Below are positions 1 through 9,549 of a stretch of DNA of 64,000 nucleotides, piece by piece (positions within the stretch are counted from its first letter, which is position 1; each line of letters opens with the position of its first letter). Made by a program: the position numbers and the translations under genes. Location: assembly GCA_037833965.1 (NCBI GenBank), contig AP031354.1:22794001-22858000 (forward strand), written 5' to 3'. The stretch is from Marchantia polymorpha subsp. ruderalis (lineage: Eukaryota > Streptophyta > Marchantiopsida > Marchantiales > Marchantiaceae). A model generated the notes under the pieces. That model made no database searches and was not told the DNA's origin. It saw nothing but the letters and a program-made list of their open reading frames with translations.

Positions 1-1
1 C

Positions 2-1252
2 CGCTATGCCGACCTATATCGATATCTGCTAACCCTCCAGTGTCCCGAAGGCATGGATTTGGAACAGCGAACTGTCTTTATTCATAAGGCAGGCCCGTAC
101 CAACTCCAGCAGGGGGTTTTGTTCAAGAAGATGGCAGATGAGCGCTTATGCAGATGCCTGGAGGAATCAGAGGTACCAAGAATAGTGAGTGCGATGCATA
201 CAGAGGAGGCGGGTGGACACTATGCCACCAGGAACACGGTCACAAAGATCCTAAATGCGGGGTATTGGTGGCCGACCATGTTTAAGGATGTTCTCGATTA
301 CATCCGCAAGTGCGACAGTTGCCAGAGGACGGGGAGACCGACGCCTACAACACGCTGGCCCCTGACTCCCATCATGCCTCTAGCACCGTTCGAAAAGTGG
401 GGTATTGACTTTGTAGGGCCGATACAACCAGTGACTAGAAGTACACGAAGGCGCTACATTCTGGTAGCAACGGACTACGCCACCAAAATGGTAGAGGCCA
501 GGGCCACCAGAAGGGATGATGCTGCCACAGTGGCAGCATTCTTGTTTGAGTCGATCATCACACGCTACGGATGTCCCTTAGAGCTAGTCAGCGACCGGGG
601 CACGCATTTTCTGAATCAGATCATCGAAGATCTGACACGGTATTTCCACATCAAGCACCGGAAGACTACTCCATACAATCCCAAGGCAAATGGACTGACG
701 GAGAAGTCCAATGGTCTGCTGTGTAAAATACTACTCAAGGTCACGGTGAATCACGCTCACGACTGGGATACGAAGCTAGCAGCCGCTCTATGGGCGTACC
801 GCACAGCTGAGAAGATCACGACCAAACAGACACCATACTTTCTGGTGTATGGGCAACACCCGATCCTCCCGATCGAATTTGAAGTACCCACCCAACGAAC
901 GTTGGATTTGCAGAGGATGGGCGCAGAGGAGAGTCAGCTCTACAGGTTACAGGAGGTCACGCTGCTGGATGAGAGGAGACGAGACGCCGAAGATCGCACC
1001 AGGAAAATCCAGCTCCGCCGAAAGGAGAGATACGATAAAAAGATCAAACCGGTACTACTGCAGGCGGGTGATTTGGCATTGCTCTACGACAGCAGGCATG
1101 CCAGATTCCCAGGCAAACTGCACCTAAGGTGGATGGGACCTTACAGGGTTGTCGAAGTCTTCCCGAATGGATCCATCCAACTTGCGGACCTGGCCGGCGA
1201 TTTGTTAGGCACCCGAGTGAACGGGTGGCGGTTGAAGAAATACCACATGTGA
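2..1252 (+). CDS. Ty3/gypsy integrase, C-terminal part of pol (copy 1, 5' cut by window edge)
   Basis: The frame is open from the window edge, so this is the end of a longer pol polyprotein. The first ATG is at 53, but residues before it match the RNase H-integrase linker of the second copy near 23530. The integrase carries an N-terminal zinc-binding region ending in CDSCQRTGR. A DDE core follows, with D in GIDFVGP, D in SDRGTHF and E in LTEKSNG. The C-terminus ends RVNGWRLKKY with no chromodomain, as in the Athila/Tat-like (non-chromovirus) branch. Integrase joins the element cDNA to chromosomal DNA. The frame has no stop or frameshift in the visible part. A polypurine tract and an LTR start within 40 bp after the stop codon. 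Confidence 0.93.
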   Translation, partial: RYADLYRYLLTLQCPEGMDLEQRTVFIHKAGPYQLQQGVLFKKMADERLCRCLEESEVPRIVSAMHTEEAGGHYATRNTVTKILNAGYWWPTMFKDVLDYIRKCDSCQRTGRPTPTTRWPLTPIMPLAPFEKWGIDFVGPIQPVTRSTRRRYILVATDYATKMVEARATRRDDAATVAAFLFESIITRYGCPLELVSDRGTHFLNQIIEDLTRYFHIKHRKTTPYNPKANGLTEKSNGLLCKILLKVTVNHAHDWDTKLAAALWAYRTAEKITTKQTPYFLVYGQHPILPIEFEVPTQRTLDLQRMGAEESQLYRLQEVTLLDERRRDAEDRTRKIQLRRKERYDKKIKPVLLQAGDLALLYDSRHARFPGKLHLRWMGPYRVVEVFPNGSIQLADLAGDLLGTRVNGWRLKKYHM

Positions 1253-1276
1253 GTGTTCGCGTGGGCGCTCACAATT

Positions 1277-1287
1277 GAGGAGGGGGG
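1277..1287 (+). other. Polypurine tract of gypsy copy 1
   Basis: GAGGAGGGGGG lies directly before CA and the LTR start TGTGGTACC. The same arrangement occurs before LTR D. It is the expected site of plus-strand priming and fixes the 5' end of the 3' LTR. Confidence 0.85.
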
Positions 1288-1796
1288 CATGTGGTACCCC
1301 ACTTTTGGCAATTTTGAGGAAATTAAAACATTTTTGGAAAACTGTACCCTGGCAGCGTTGTAAATAGCCTTCGGTACATCAAAATAGAGTGAATCCGGAA
1401 GATCGCGGGGATTCTCGAGGGATCTTGTAGAATCTGGGATTTGGGGTGCCGCAGTAAGGACAGGCACCACCCTCCCTGCGAGCTCTGCAGTTAGGATCTC
1501 TACGGCGCAAGGCGCAAAACCCGCCTTCGGAGGTTGCGTCCGCGGCTGTAGGGAAACCCTCCCTAATTAGGTCAACCCTCGGGCGCCTTGACCAAGTCAG
1601 GGTCTCGTTGGAAAGAGCTCGACGCGGTGATTCTAACGAGCCCAAGAACGCTTGGAACGGACGAGGACTTAGGGAGTTATCGCTACTGGAAGAAACGGAG
1701 GCGGTCGCCTACGGCGGAAGGAGTTCGCCACCGGCGCGAATTCCGCCTACGCGGAAGGGGGAATCAAGTTTTGTCCTATGCGCGGACGAAGGCGTT

Positions 1797-1812
1797 CGCC
1801 TGTGCACAGGCG
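1797..1812. repeat. Example of the CGCCT...AGGCG palindrome family
   Basis: CGCCTGTGCACAGGCG is a perfect 16-bp palindrome. Further copies lie at 1858-1873 and 2904-2919 and at many places in every LTR copy, both in the leader and inside the U3 ORF. Confidence 0.9.
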
Positions 1813-2358
1813 AAGTAGGGTTAGGGAAGGCGCGAAGTCCGCCTACGCACAGGCGTTCGCCTGTGCACAGGCGCTTCGGCGTCGGCGGAAAATCCGCCTT
1901 GGGCCCTAGAAATGCGCCTTGTGAGGTAGAAAGTGTACGGCGCCTTCCGCGCCAGCGCAGCGCCGCGTACGTCGGAAGAGCCGCCAGAGTAATCCCATCG
2001 GTACGGACCATGCGGACGGCACGGGTGGATGCGCTCTTGGACGGACGGAGTTGCGGCGGCGGAAGCGCCGACGGAGAGACAAGGAACGGACAGATTGGAC
2101 GGAGACGGCTGACCACGGCCAACGCCTTCCGCGCCAGCGCAGCGCCGCGGACGGAATTCGCCTGCGCACAGGAGAACGCCTGTGCACAGGAGGATGTTCA
2201 AGTTCCGCGCCGGCGGAGAATCCGCCGAGGCTCCTGCCTGCGCACAGGCAGGAGTTGAATTTTTGTCCGACATGCGGACACACGCGTCAAGGCAGAGGGA
2301 GATTGGCCGAGGGGCGGTACGAACAAGTGTACCGCGCAAGGCGGAAAACTCGCCTTCG

Positions 2359-4618
2359 ATTTTCCGCCATTGTCCATCGACCATCCCGGGAAGTATGTGC
2401 GGGAGAACGAGGTCGACACTGATGCGGAGGAGTCACCGACTTCTACCCCATCAAGACGGAGGGACGAAGGGAGACACACCCCTGCAGCGCGAGTGCCGCG
2501 GAAGCGGCGATGGAGGGAAGAGTCCGAAGAGGAGCAGCATCAAGAACCCTCTGCTCCCATTCGACCGCGGCCGCTGTGCGAGCCATACAGCCGGCCGAAG
2601 CAGAAGGCACGCAGACTGGTGTTACCAGCTGACAGTGCGGACACGGCGACGATTGCGACGGAGATAGGAAGTGCGTCGCCAGAGAGGCGAGAGGAAGCGC
2701 GGACGACCGTAGGAGCAACGGGCCACGCTGCAACCTCGTCGGGAGAGAGGCCGCCTACGGGCCAAGGGCCTCCGGAGTTACCACGTGCGATGCGGACAGA
2801 TGTTCCGTTCGCGCACAGGCAAACCTCCAAAACGGACGAGCCTCCGCGGACCGGCGAACACAAGTGGACGTGGATCTACGCTTACGCGTGGGAAGGAGCA
2901 GTCCGCCTGTGCACAGGCGCTCACCTGTGCACAGGTCGCCTGTGCACAGGACACCTCCACACGTGCCGCCTGTGCACAGGCAAGAATCACCCCCGTTCCA
3001 ACGTAGGAAGGGGAAGGAGCCGGCGGAAGAACCGCCTACGAGACACCGGCCCTCGGGGCCAGACCCTCCGGCGCACCACGCGCCGCAATTCGCGCCTTCG
3101 GCGCCAGGACCTTCGAGCAGAGGAGATACGAGCAGAGAGCGTGCGGAGGCCGCACCATCGGCGGGAAGTCCGCCGATAGATGCGCCTTCGGCGGTAGGGC
3201 CTATAGGCCAAGGAACATCGGGCGTGCGGCCCCCGGCCATGTCGCCTTCGGCGATAGATGTCCGCGGCGCTACGCCTGCGGCGGACAAGGCGCCGGCAAA
3301 TGCGCCTGCGCACGGGCCGGGCACAGTCCCCACGGACCGATCAAGGGAACAACAGACGGAGGAGCGGAGTGACTGTCCGCGGGATGAAATCTCGATGCGC
3401 GATGCGCAATCAAACCCCGCGCAGCCACCCTCCGCTCGATCGCCTTCGGCGGCGGACGACGGAGGCAGAGAGGACGCGGTAGACCATCAACAAGCGAGAG
3501 ACGGGGATGCCGCACGGGTACATTCGCCTTCCGCCTTAGACATTTTGGCGACGAGCAGCGAGGCTGCAGCCGTGCCTTCGCAGGCAGCACACGTCGACGA
3601 CGTGCAGCCCCACTCGGGGCAGTCGCCGACGCAATCAATGGCGACTGAAATTCTCCACTCGGATGATGACGACGGAGGCTCCACGGAAGAAATGTCAGGA
3701 GCAGAAGACACCGAGGAGGAGGAGGAGGAAATTGTTGGAGCGCCGGCGGCGGCGCTCTCTGAGCAGGTGATTCCGTTGCTGCGGTACTTGGATCGCAAGG
3801 TCGATAAATACGCCGACCCACTCCAGCCGGGATCTTACATCGAGTTAGTGCGCAGGCGGACTCGCACTAAAGTCCACACCAGCAAGCTATTAGCTAGAGT
3901 GGACCAGGAGTTGAAGGACTTGAAGGAGAAGCATGCGTGCTTGTGGGGTCAGTACAAGCTTAATCAGAAATTCTACAAGCACTCCGAGAAGATGAAGGAT
4001 GAGAAACTGGGCGAGCTCACCAAGGAGCAGGTGAAGGTCAAGGAAGCACTCGATTCTAAACAGGCCCAGAATCGGATTTTGTCAGAGGAGCTTGTGCGAC
4101 AGACGCGGTTGTTGGAACAATGTCAGCTCGCACGGCAGGCGGATGAAGAATTAATCCGCAGGTTACAGTCAGAGTGTGGCGAATTGAGAGCGCAACGTGC
4201 TGAAGCCGAATCGCAATTAGTGATAATTGAAGAGGATCGCAGGAAGGAGGCGGATCGCACGAAGGTGGAGACGGCGCGGCGAGTCGCCCACTGTCTCAAG
4301 GGCTACGCCCACTGGGAAGTGAAGGCGCAGGAGAAACTCACACTGCGTGAGTTTGAATTGCGCGCAGCCGGGTTGTTGTCAGGCGACAGTAGGAGTCGGC
4401 GGAAGGTAGCAAAGAAGCTCGAAGCCTTTCTGTCAAAGGCACAGGATACCATGTCCGCCCTCGAGGGGGAGGTGTCCGCGGCGTTGCAGAGGTTGGGACT
4501 GCGCAGTCGAGCGGAAGAGTGGCAGGGTAGGGAGTTAGTGCGCGGCAGTCGGCCGCGCAGGAGACGTAGTACAGGTTCCGCGGAGTGTAGTGTAGCGTGG
4601 TTCCGTGCAGGCGTGTAG
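2359..4618 (+). pseudogene. U3 ORF remnant in LTR A (N-terminus deleted, one frameshift)
   Basis: This is the remnant of the LTR-encoded protein that is intact at 6370-9507. The N-terminal domain of about 300 residues is lost in the 1,055-bp deletion. An open frame from about 2370 carries the acidic and Arg-rich linker. Near 2825-2840 one base is missing relative to copy C (CCAAAACGG in place of CCGCGGACGG), and the reading continues in the frame that ends at 4618. That second frame keeps the palindrome-coded VHRR repeats, the acidic run, the coiled coil and the usual C-terminus. It is non-functional as a full protein. The downstream half is nearly identical to the intact copies, so the damage is recent. 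Confidence 0.8.
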
Positions 4619-4654
4619 CGTAGTGCAGTGTAGTGTTAGGTAGGACTTAGAAGG

Positions 4655-4660
4655 TATAAA
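4655..4660 (+). promoter_or_regulatory. TATA box of LTR A
   Basis: TATAAA lies 37 bp after the U3 ORF stop and is followed by a short hairpin at 4667-4683. The position is conserved in copies B, C, D, E1 and K. It marks the probable U3/R boundary about 30 bp downstream, leaving roughly 950 bp for R plus U5. Confidence 0.65.
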
Positions 4661-5412
4661 ATAGTTCCAGGCGTTTTGCCTGGGGTTCTTTCCCAAACTC
4701 AGAAGTATAGATCAGGAACCCATTTCCTTTGCGTGTTTGTGTCCTTGAGTTCTGTCACCACGCATGAGGAGTTACAACTTAGCGTTCCGCATTTTGTAGC
4801 TGAAGGCCTTCGGCCGAATGTTCAGAGCTCGTACATTGGTTAGAGACTTGAGTAGTTCGGATCTGCACCTGCGGGTGACTGCCGATGCTCAGAGCCAGTG
4901 ACTAGTTAGATACTTGAACAGTTTCGCCCCTACACCTTCGAGTGTTTCTTTCTGATTGTACTCCTTGGGATTTTTCCCCTGAATGCCAAAGTGAAGTTTT
5001 GCTACTTCGTGTAAGCCTTGGTTGTAAATTCAGGTTACGCTGCAGCAGGTGCCTTGAGGGTAACCCCTGTAGTATTTCTGGGAATGACAAGTGCCTGAGA
5101 ATTCAAACTCTTCAATAGACTGTTGTTGTGTTACTGGAATGTTTCTCAGTGAGCCCTTCAGTGCGGACCTGTGTTCTCTGCGCGTTTTGTGAGTTGAGAG
5201 TGTTGTTCACCGCGTATGAGTGACTTCGATCCGAAGTAGGCAGTCCAAACCGGGTTTCCTACACTAGCAGCAAGCTAGTGGAAGTGTTGTAAAAGCCGGA
5301 GTTGGAAGTCACTGCCCGCAGCTTTGCCGAGTGTGCTCTTGAGAGACTTTCCCCCTGAAATCTTGAAGTAGAGGTCCTAACGGATCTCTGGGTTGTGTTT
5401 CTGTAGTTTCAG

Positions 5413-5440
<28 letters not shown>
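5413..5440 (+). repeat. GT dinucleotide microsatellite in U5 of LTR A
   Basis: About 14 uninterrupted GT units. The same site holds shorter or longer GT (or CA) runs in B, C, D, G and K, and only a short run in J and E1. Length varies between copies. Confidence 0.9.
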
Positions 5441-5443
<3 letters not shown>

Positions 5444-6369
5444 GCTGCACTGTGCGACCTCCGAGTGCGCTCCGAGTGGACACTTGCAGTATTTCTGGGA
5501 GTGACAGTTGCCTGAGAATTCAAACTCCTCAATAGTCTGTTAAAACGTGACACTTTGTACCCTGTGTGTTCCTCTGTCCCTGTGGGTTCGACCTTTCTAC
5601 CACTATATTGCAGTTTTAGCCTTTAGTGGGTTATTACAACAGGCGAAGTAGGGTTAGGGGAGGCGCGAAGTCCGCCTACGCACAGGCGCTCGCCTGTGCA
5701 CAGGCGCTTCGGCGTCGGCGGAAAATCCGCCTTGGGCCCTAGAAATGCGCCTTGTGAGGTAGAAAGTGTACGGCGCCATCCGCGCCAGCGCAGCGCCGCG
5801 TACGGCGGAAGAGCCGCCAGAGTAATCAAATCGGTACGGACCATGCGGACGGGACGGGTGGATGCGCTCTTGGACGGACGGAGTTGCGGCGGCGGAAGCG
5901 CCGACGAAGAGACAAGGAACGGACAGACTGGACGGAGACGGCTGACCACGGTCAACGCCTTCCGCGCCAGCGCAGCGTCGCGCACGGAATTCGCCTGCGC
6001 ACAGGCGAACGCCTGTGCACAGGAGGATGTTCAAGTTCCACGCCGGCGGAGCATCCGCCGAGGCTCCTGCCTGCGCACAGGCAGGAGTTGAACTTTTGTC
6101 CGACATGCGGACACACGCGTCAAGGCAGAGGGGGATTGGCCGAGGGGCGGTACGAACAGGTGTACCGCGCAAGGCGGAAAACTCGCCTTCGGCGCTACGC
6201 CCCCATGTCCGCGGGGTAATACGCTCGCGGAGTTCAAATCCGCCAATTCGAGCGTGAGAGTTTAATCGACGACGGCGGAGCGTGAAGCCGCGCGTGAGAG
6301 CGAAGACCGTTCCAGCGTACAGCCGGCGCGGCCATCAAGTGAGACGTTCTTCACGAGCAAGAGCCGACC

Positions 6370-9300
6370 ATGACCTTCGACCGGGCGGCGGAGAACGTCC
6401 CATTCTTGAATTCGCGATTCCAATCTCTTGTGCGCGCTGCGCGCATCCATCTGCTGGCTGCTGAACATTCTCGACGTCGCCGCACAGGAGATTTCTTGTT
6501 GATTGAGGGAGAAGTGAGTGCGCGTGATTTGGAATTGAGGGCAATTAGAGTTTGCCGAGAGAGAAAGAAGCTCGGGCGGTGCGGAAGTAGAATGAGCGGG
6601 CGAGCGAACCCCAGGAACGCAATGACGAGACCGAGCAGATTGCGGATGGTGCCACTTCGCCTACCACAGAACGGGCTACGCGCTTTCGAGGAGCGCTTGA
6701 TAGCAAGAAAGCTCGATTTCTTGCTATGGGGATGGAACTACATCTGTGCGAATATGGTGCGCGAGTGGCTAGAGCCACAGGGACCACCCTCGCGCGGATT
6801 GCGTCCGCATGTTGATCGGTGGACAGTCCAAGATTGGGCGCAGGCGTTGGGAAGATGTGCTGGCATGCCAGGGCATCTCCTTTTCGACAGTGAGAGCATC
6901 AAGGTGACCAAGCAGGAAGAGGCGCAATTTGTGGAGCTGTTCAAGACCGGGAGGTCTACCAAGAATGGGTACAGGACCCGTGATTACAAGGATCGATTTC
7001 GCCGGACTTTGTCCGCGGCGCTGATGCAATTACTGCAGCCGCACCGCGCCTGCTACATCACATTGTGGCAGGTCTCTTTTGTGGAGTGCGTCATCGAGGG
7101 AACTCCAATTCACTGGGCGCGCATCCTGCACAGGGTGATGCGACAGCACGCGTTTGAGGAGAAGGGGGGAACTCTAAACCATCTCTCTCCTTTCCTCATC
7201 AATTTTTATCGACAGCGGAATTGTTTGACAGCGGCGGAGCTTGAACATTTTCCGCCATTGTCCATCGACCATCCCGGGAAGTATGTGCGGGAGAATGAGG
7301 TCGACACTGATGCAGAGGAGTCACCGACTTCTACCCCATCAAGGCGGAGGGACGAAGGGCGACACACACCTGCAGCACGAGTGCCGCGGAAGCGGCGATG
7401 GAGGGAAGAGTCCGAAGAGGAGCAGCATCAAGAACCCTCTGCTCCCATTCGACCGCGGCCCCTGTGCGAGCCATACAGCCGGCCGAAGCAGAAGGCACGC
7501 AGACTGGTGTTACCAGCCGACAGTGCGGACACGGCGACGATTGCGACGGAGAAAGGAAGTGCGTCGCCAGAGAAGCATGAGGAAGCGCGGACGACCGCAG
7601 GAGCAACGGGCCACGCTGCAACCTCGACGGGAGAGAGGCCGCCTACGGGCCAAGGGCCTCCGGAGTTACCACGTGCGACGCGGACAGATGTTCCGTTTGC
7701 GCACAGACGAGTTTCCGCGGACGGACGAGCCTCCGCGGACAGGCGATCACAAGTGGACGTGGATCTACGCTTACGCGTGGGAAGGAGCAGTCCGCTTGTG
7801 CACAGGCGCTCACCTGTGCACAGGTCGCCTGTGCACAGGACACCTCCGCACGTGCCGCCTGTGCACAGGCAAGAATCACCCCCGTTCCAACGTAGGAAGG
7901 GGAAGGAGCCGGCGGAAGAACCGCCTACGAGACACCGGCCCTCGGGGCCAGACCCTCCGGCGCACCACGCGCCGCAATTTGCGCCTTCGGCGCAAGGGCC
8001 TTCGAGCCAAGGAGATACGAGCAGGGAGCGTGCGGAGGCCGCACCATCGGCGGGAAGTCCGCCGATAGATGCGCCTTCGGCGGTAGGGCCTATAGGCCAA
8101 GGGACATCGGGCGAGCGGCCCCCGGCCATGTCGCCTTCGGCGATAGATGTCCGCGGCGCTACGCCGGCGGCGGACAAGGCGCCGGCAATTGCGCCTGCGC
8201 ACGGGCCGGGCACAGCCCCCACGGACCGATCAAGGGAGCAGCAGACGGAGGAGCGGAGTGACTGTCCGCGGGATGAAATTTCGATGCGCGATGCGCAATC
8301 AAACCCCGCGCAGCCACCCTCCGCTCGATCGCTTTCGGCGGCGGGCGACGGCGGCAGAGAGGACGCGGTAGGCAACCAACAAGCAAGTGACGGGGATGCC
8401 GCACGGGTACATTCGCCTTCCGCCTTAGACATTTTGGCGACGAGCAGCGAGGCTGCAGCCGTGCCTTCGCAGGCAGCACACGTCGACGACGTGCAGCCCC
8501 ACTCGGGGCAGTCGCCGACGCAATCAATGGCGACTGAAATTCTCCACTCAGATGATGACGACGGAGGCTCCACGGAAGAAATGTCAGGAGCAGAAGACAC
8601 CGAGGAGGAGGAGGAGGAAATTGTTGGAGCGCCGGCGGCGGCGCTCTCTGAGCAGGTGATTCCGTTGCTGAGGTACTTGGATCGCAAGGTCGATAAATAC
8701 GCCGACCCACTCCAGCCGGGATCTAACATCGAGTTAGTGCGCAGGCGGACCCGCACTAAAGTCCACACCAGCAAGCTATTCGCTAGAGTGGACCAGGAGT
8801 TGAGGGAATTGAAGGAGAAGCATGCATGCTTGTGGGGTCAGTACAAACTTAATCAGAAATTCTACAAGCACTCCGAGAAGATGAAGGATGAGAAACTGGA
8901 CGAGCTCACCAAGGAGCACGTGAAGGTCAAGGAAGCACTCATTTCTGAGCAGGCCCAGAATCGGATTTTGTCAGAGGAGCTCGTGCGACAGACGCGGTTG
9001 TTGGAACAATGTCAGCTCGCACGGCAGGCGGATGAAGAGTTAATCCGCAGGTTACAGTCAGAGTGTGGCGAATTGAGAGCGCAACGTGCTGAAGCCGAAT
9101 CGCAATTAGTGATAATTGAAGAGGATCGCAGGAAGGAGGCGGATCGCACGAAGGTGGAGACGGCGAGGCGTGTCGCCCACTGTCTCAAGGGCTACGCCCA
9201 CTGGGAAGTGAAGGCGCAGGAGAAACTCACACTGCGTGAGTTTGAATTGCGCGCAGCCGGGTTGTTGTCAGGCGACAGTAGGAGTCGGCGGAAGGTAGCA

Positions 9301-9507
9301 AAGAAGCTCGATGCCTTTCTGTCGAAGGCACAGGATACCATGTCCGCCCTCGAAGTGGAGGTGTCCGCGGCGTTGCAGCGTTTGGGACTGCGCAGTCGAG
9401 CGGAAGATTGGCAAGGTAGGGAGTTAGTGCGCGGCAGTCGGCCGCGCAGGAGACGTAGTACAGGTTCCGCGGAGTGTAGTGTAGCGTGGTTCCGTGCAGG
9501 CGTGTAG
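6370..9507 (+). CDS. LTR U3-encoded protein of unknown function, intact (1,045 aa)
   Basis: One uninterrupted frame lies inside the LTR, upstream of its TATA box. Residues 1 to about 300 form a conserved region rich in W, R and L, including NGYRTRDYKDRFRR and TPIHWARILHRVM. The pattern loosely recalls the 'putative plant transposon protein' accessory ORFs of Athila-like elements, an untested resemblance. Next come an Arg/Glu-rich linker and a Pro/Ala-rich middle. Palindromic DNA there encodes repeated VHRR/VHRS units near residues 475-500. An acidic run (SDDDDGG...EEEEEE) starts near 726, a predicted coiled coil spans about 806-960, and a basic tail ends in WFRAGV. No nuclease, polymerase or protease motif is visible. 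The ATG follows GAGCCGACC, conserved in copies C, D and K. Function is unknown; a structural, Gag-like or nucleic-acid-binding role is only a guess. Confidence 0.8.
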   Translation: MTFDRAAENVPFLNSRFQSLVRAARIHLLAAEHSRRRRTGDFLLIEGEVSARDLELRAIRVCRERKKLGRCGSRMSGRANPRNAMTRPSRLRMVPLRLPQNGLRAFEERLIARKLDFLLWGWNYICANMVREWLEPQGPPSRGLRPHVDRWTVQDWAQALGRCAGMPGHLLFDSESIKVTKQEEAQFVELFKTGRSTKNGYRTRDYKDRFRRTLSAALMQLLQPHRACYITLWQVSFVECVIEGTPIHWARILHRVMRQHAFEEKGGTLNHLSPFLINFYRQRNCLTAAELEHFPPLSIDHPGKYVRENEVDTDAEESPTSTPSRRRDEGRHTPAARVPRKRRWREESEEEQHQEPSAPIRPRPLCEPYSRPKQKARRLVLPADSADTATIATEKGSASPEKHEEARTTAGATGHAATSTGERPPTGQGPPELPRATRTDVPFAHRRVSADGRASADRRSQVDVDLRLRVGRSSPLVHRRSPVHRSPVHRTPPHVPPVHRQESPPFQRRKGKEPAEEPPTRHRPSGPDPPAHHAPQFAPSAQGPSSQGDTSRERAEAAPSAGSPPIDAPSAVGPIGQGTSGERPPAMSPSAIDVRGATPAADKAPAIAPAHGPGTAPTDRSREQQTEERSDCPRDEISMRDAQSNPAQPPSARSLSAAGDGGREDAVGNQQASDGDAARVHSPSALDILATSSEAAAVPSQAAHVDDVQPHSGQSPTQSMATEILHSDDDDGGSTEEMSGAEDTEEEEEEIVGAPAAALSEQVIPLLRYLDRKVDKYADPLQPGSNIELVRRRTRTKVHTSKLFARVDQELRELKEKHACLWGQYKLNQKFYKHSEKMKDEKLDELTKEHVKVKEALISEQAQNRILSEELVRQTRLLEQCQLARQADEELIRRLQSECGELRAQRAEAESQLVIIEEDRRKEADRTKVETARRVAHCLKGYAHWEVKAQEKLTLREFELRAAGLLSGDSRSRRKVAKKLDAFLSKAQDTMSALEVEVSAALQRLGLRSRAEDWQGRELVRGSRPRRRRSTGSAECSVAWFRAGV

Positions 9508-9543
9508 CGTAGTGCAGTGTAGTGCTAGGTAGGACTTAGAAGG

Positions 9544-9549
9544 TATAAA
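9544..9549 (+). promoter_or_regulatory. TATA box of LTR B
   Basis: TATAAA lies 37 bp after the U3 ORF stop, followed by a CCAGGC/GCCTGG hairpin at 9556-9572. Same arrangement as in A. Confidence 0.65.

Larger units (their letters stand above)
1290..5638 (+). mobile_element. Giant LTR, copy A (3' LTR of gypsy copy 1, internally deleted)
   Basis: The unit begins TGTGGTACCCCAC just after the polypurine tract and ends GGGTTATTACA. It lacks 1,055 bp relative to copy B (equivalent to B 6192-7246), with the junction at about 2358/2359. The deletion removes the start of the U3 ORF. A TATA box sits at 4655 and a GT microsatellite at 5413-5440. Immediately after the last base another LTR copy (B) resumes mid-sequence, so the gypsy element probably inserted into an older LTR. 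The left target-site duplication lies outside the window. Confidence 0.9.

Noticed and set aside
2900-3000. Regularly spaced palindromic repeats resembling a CRISPR array
   Set aside because: Repeats are 12-16 bp with irregular spacing, lie inside a coding frame of a plant retroelement, and there is no cas gene.
3270-3821. Antisense frames encoding Arg/Ser-rich peptides in the LTRs (also 8159-8710, 40105-40656)
   Set aside because: They recur only because the LTR recurs; the sense-strand ORF explains the sequence.
5560-5638. tRNA-like T-arm GTGGGTTCGACC near the LTR end
   Set aside because: No acceptor stem, D-arm or anticodon arm can be built around it, and it is simply the conserved LTR terminus repeated in every copy.
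7428-8774. Long antisense open frame (448 codons) opposite the U3 ORF, and similar frames at 40593-41402 and 47342-48289
   Set aside because: It is the reverse of GC-rich, stop-poor sequence with palindromes that read similarly on both strands. The translation is low-complexity and is broken in diverged copies.
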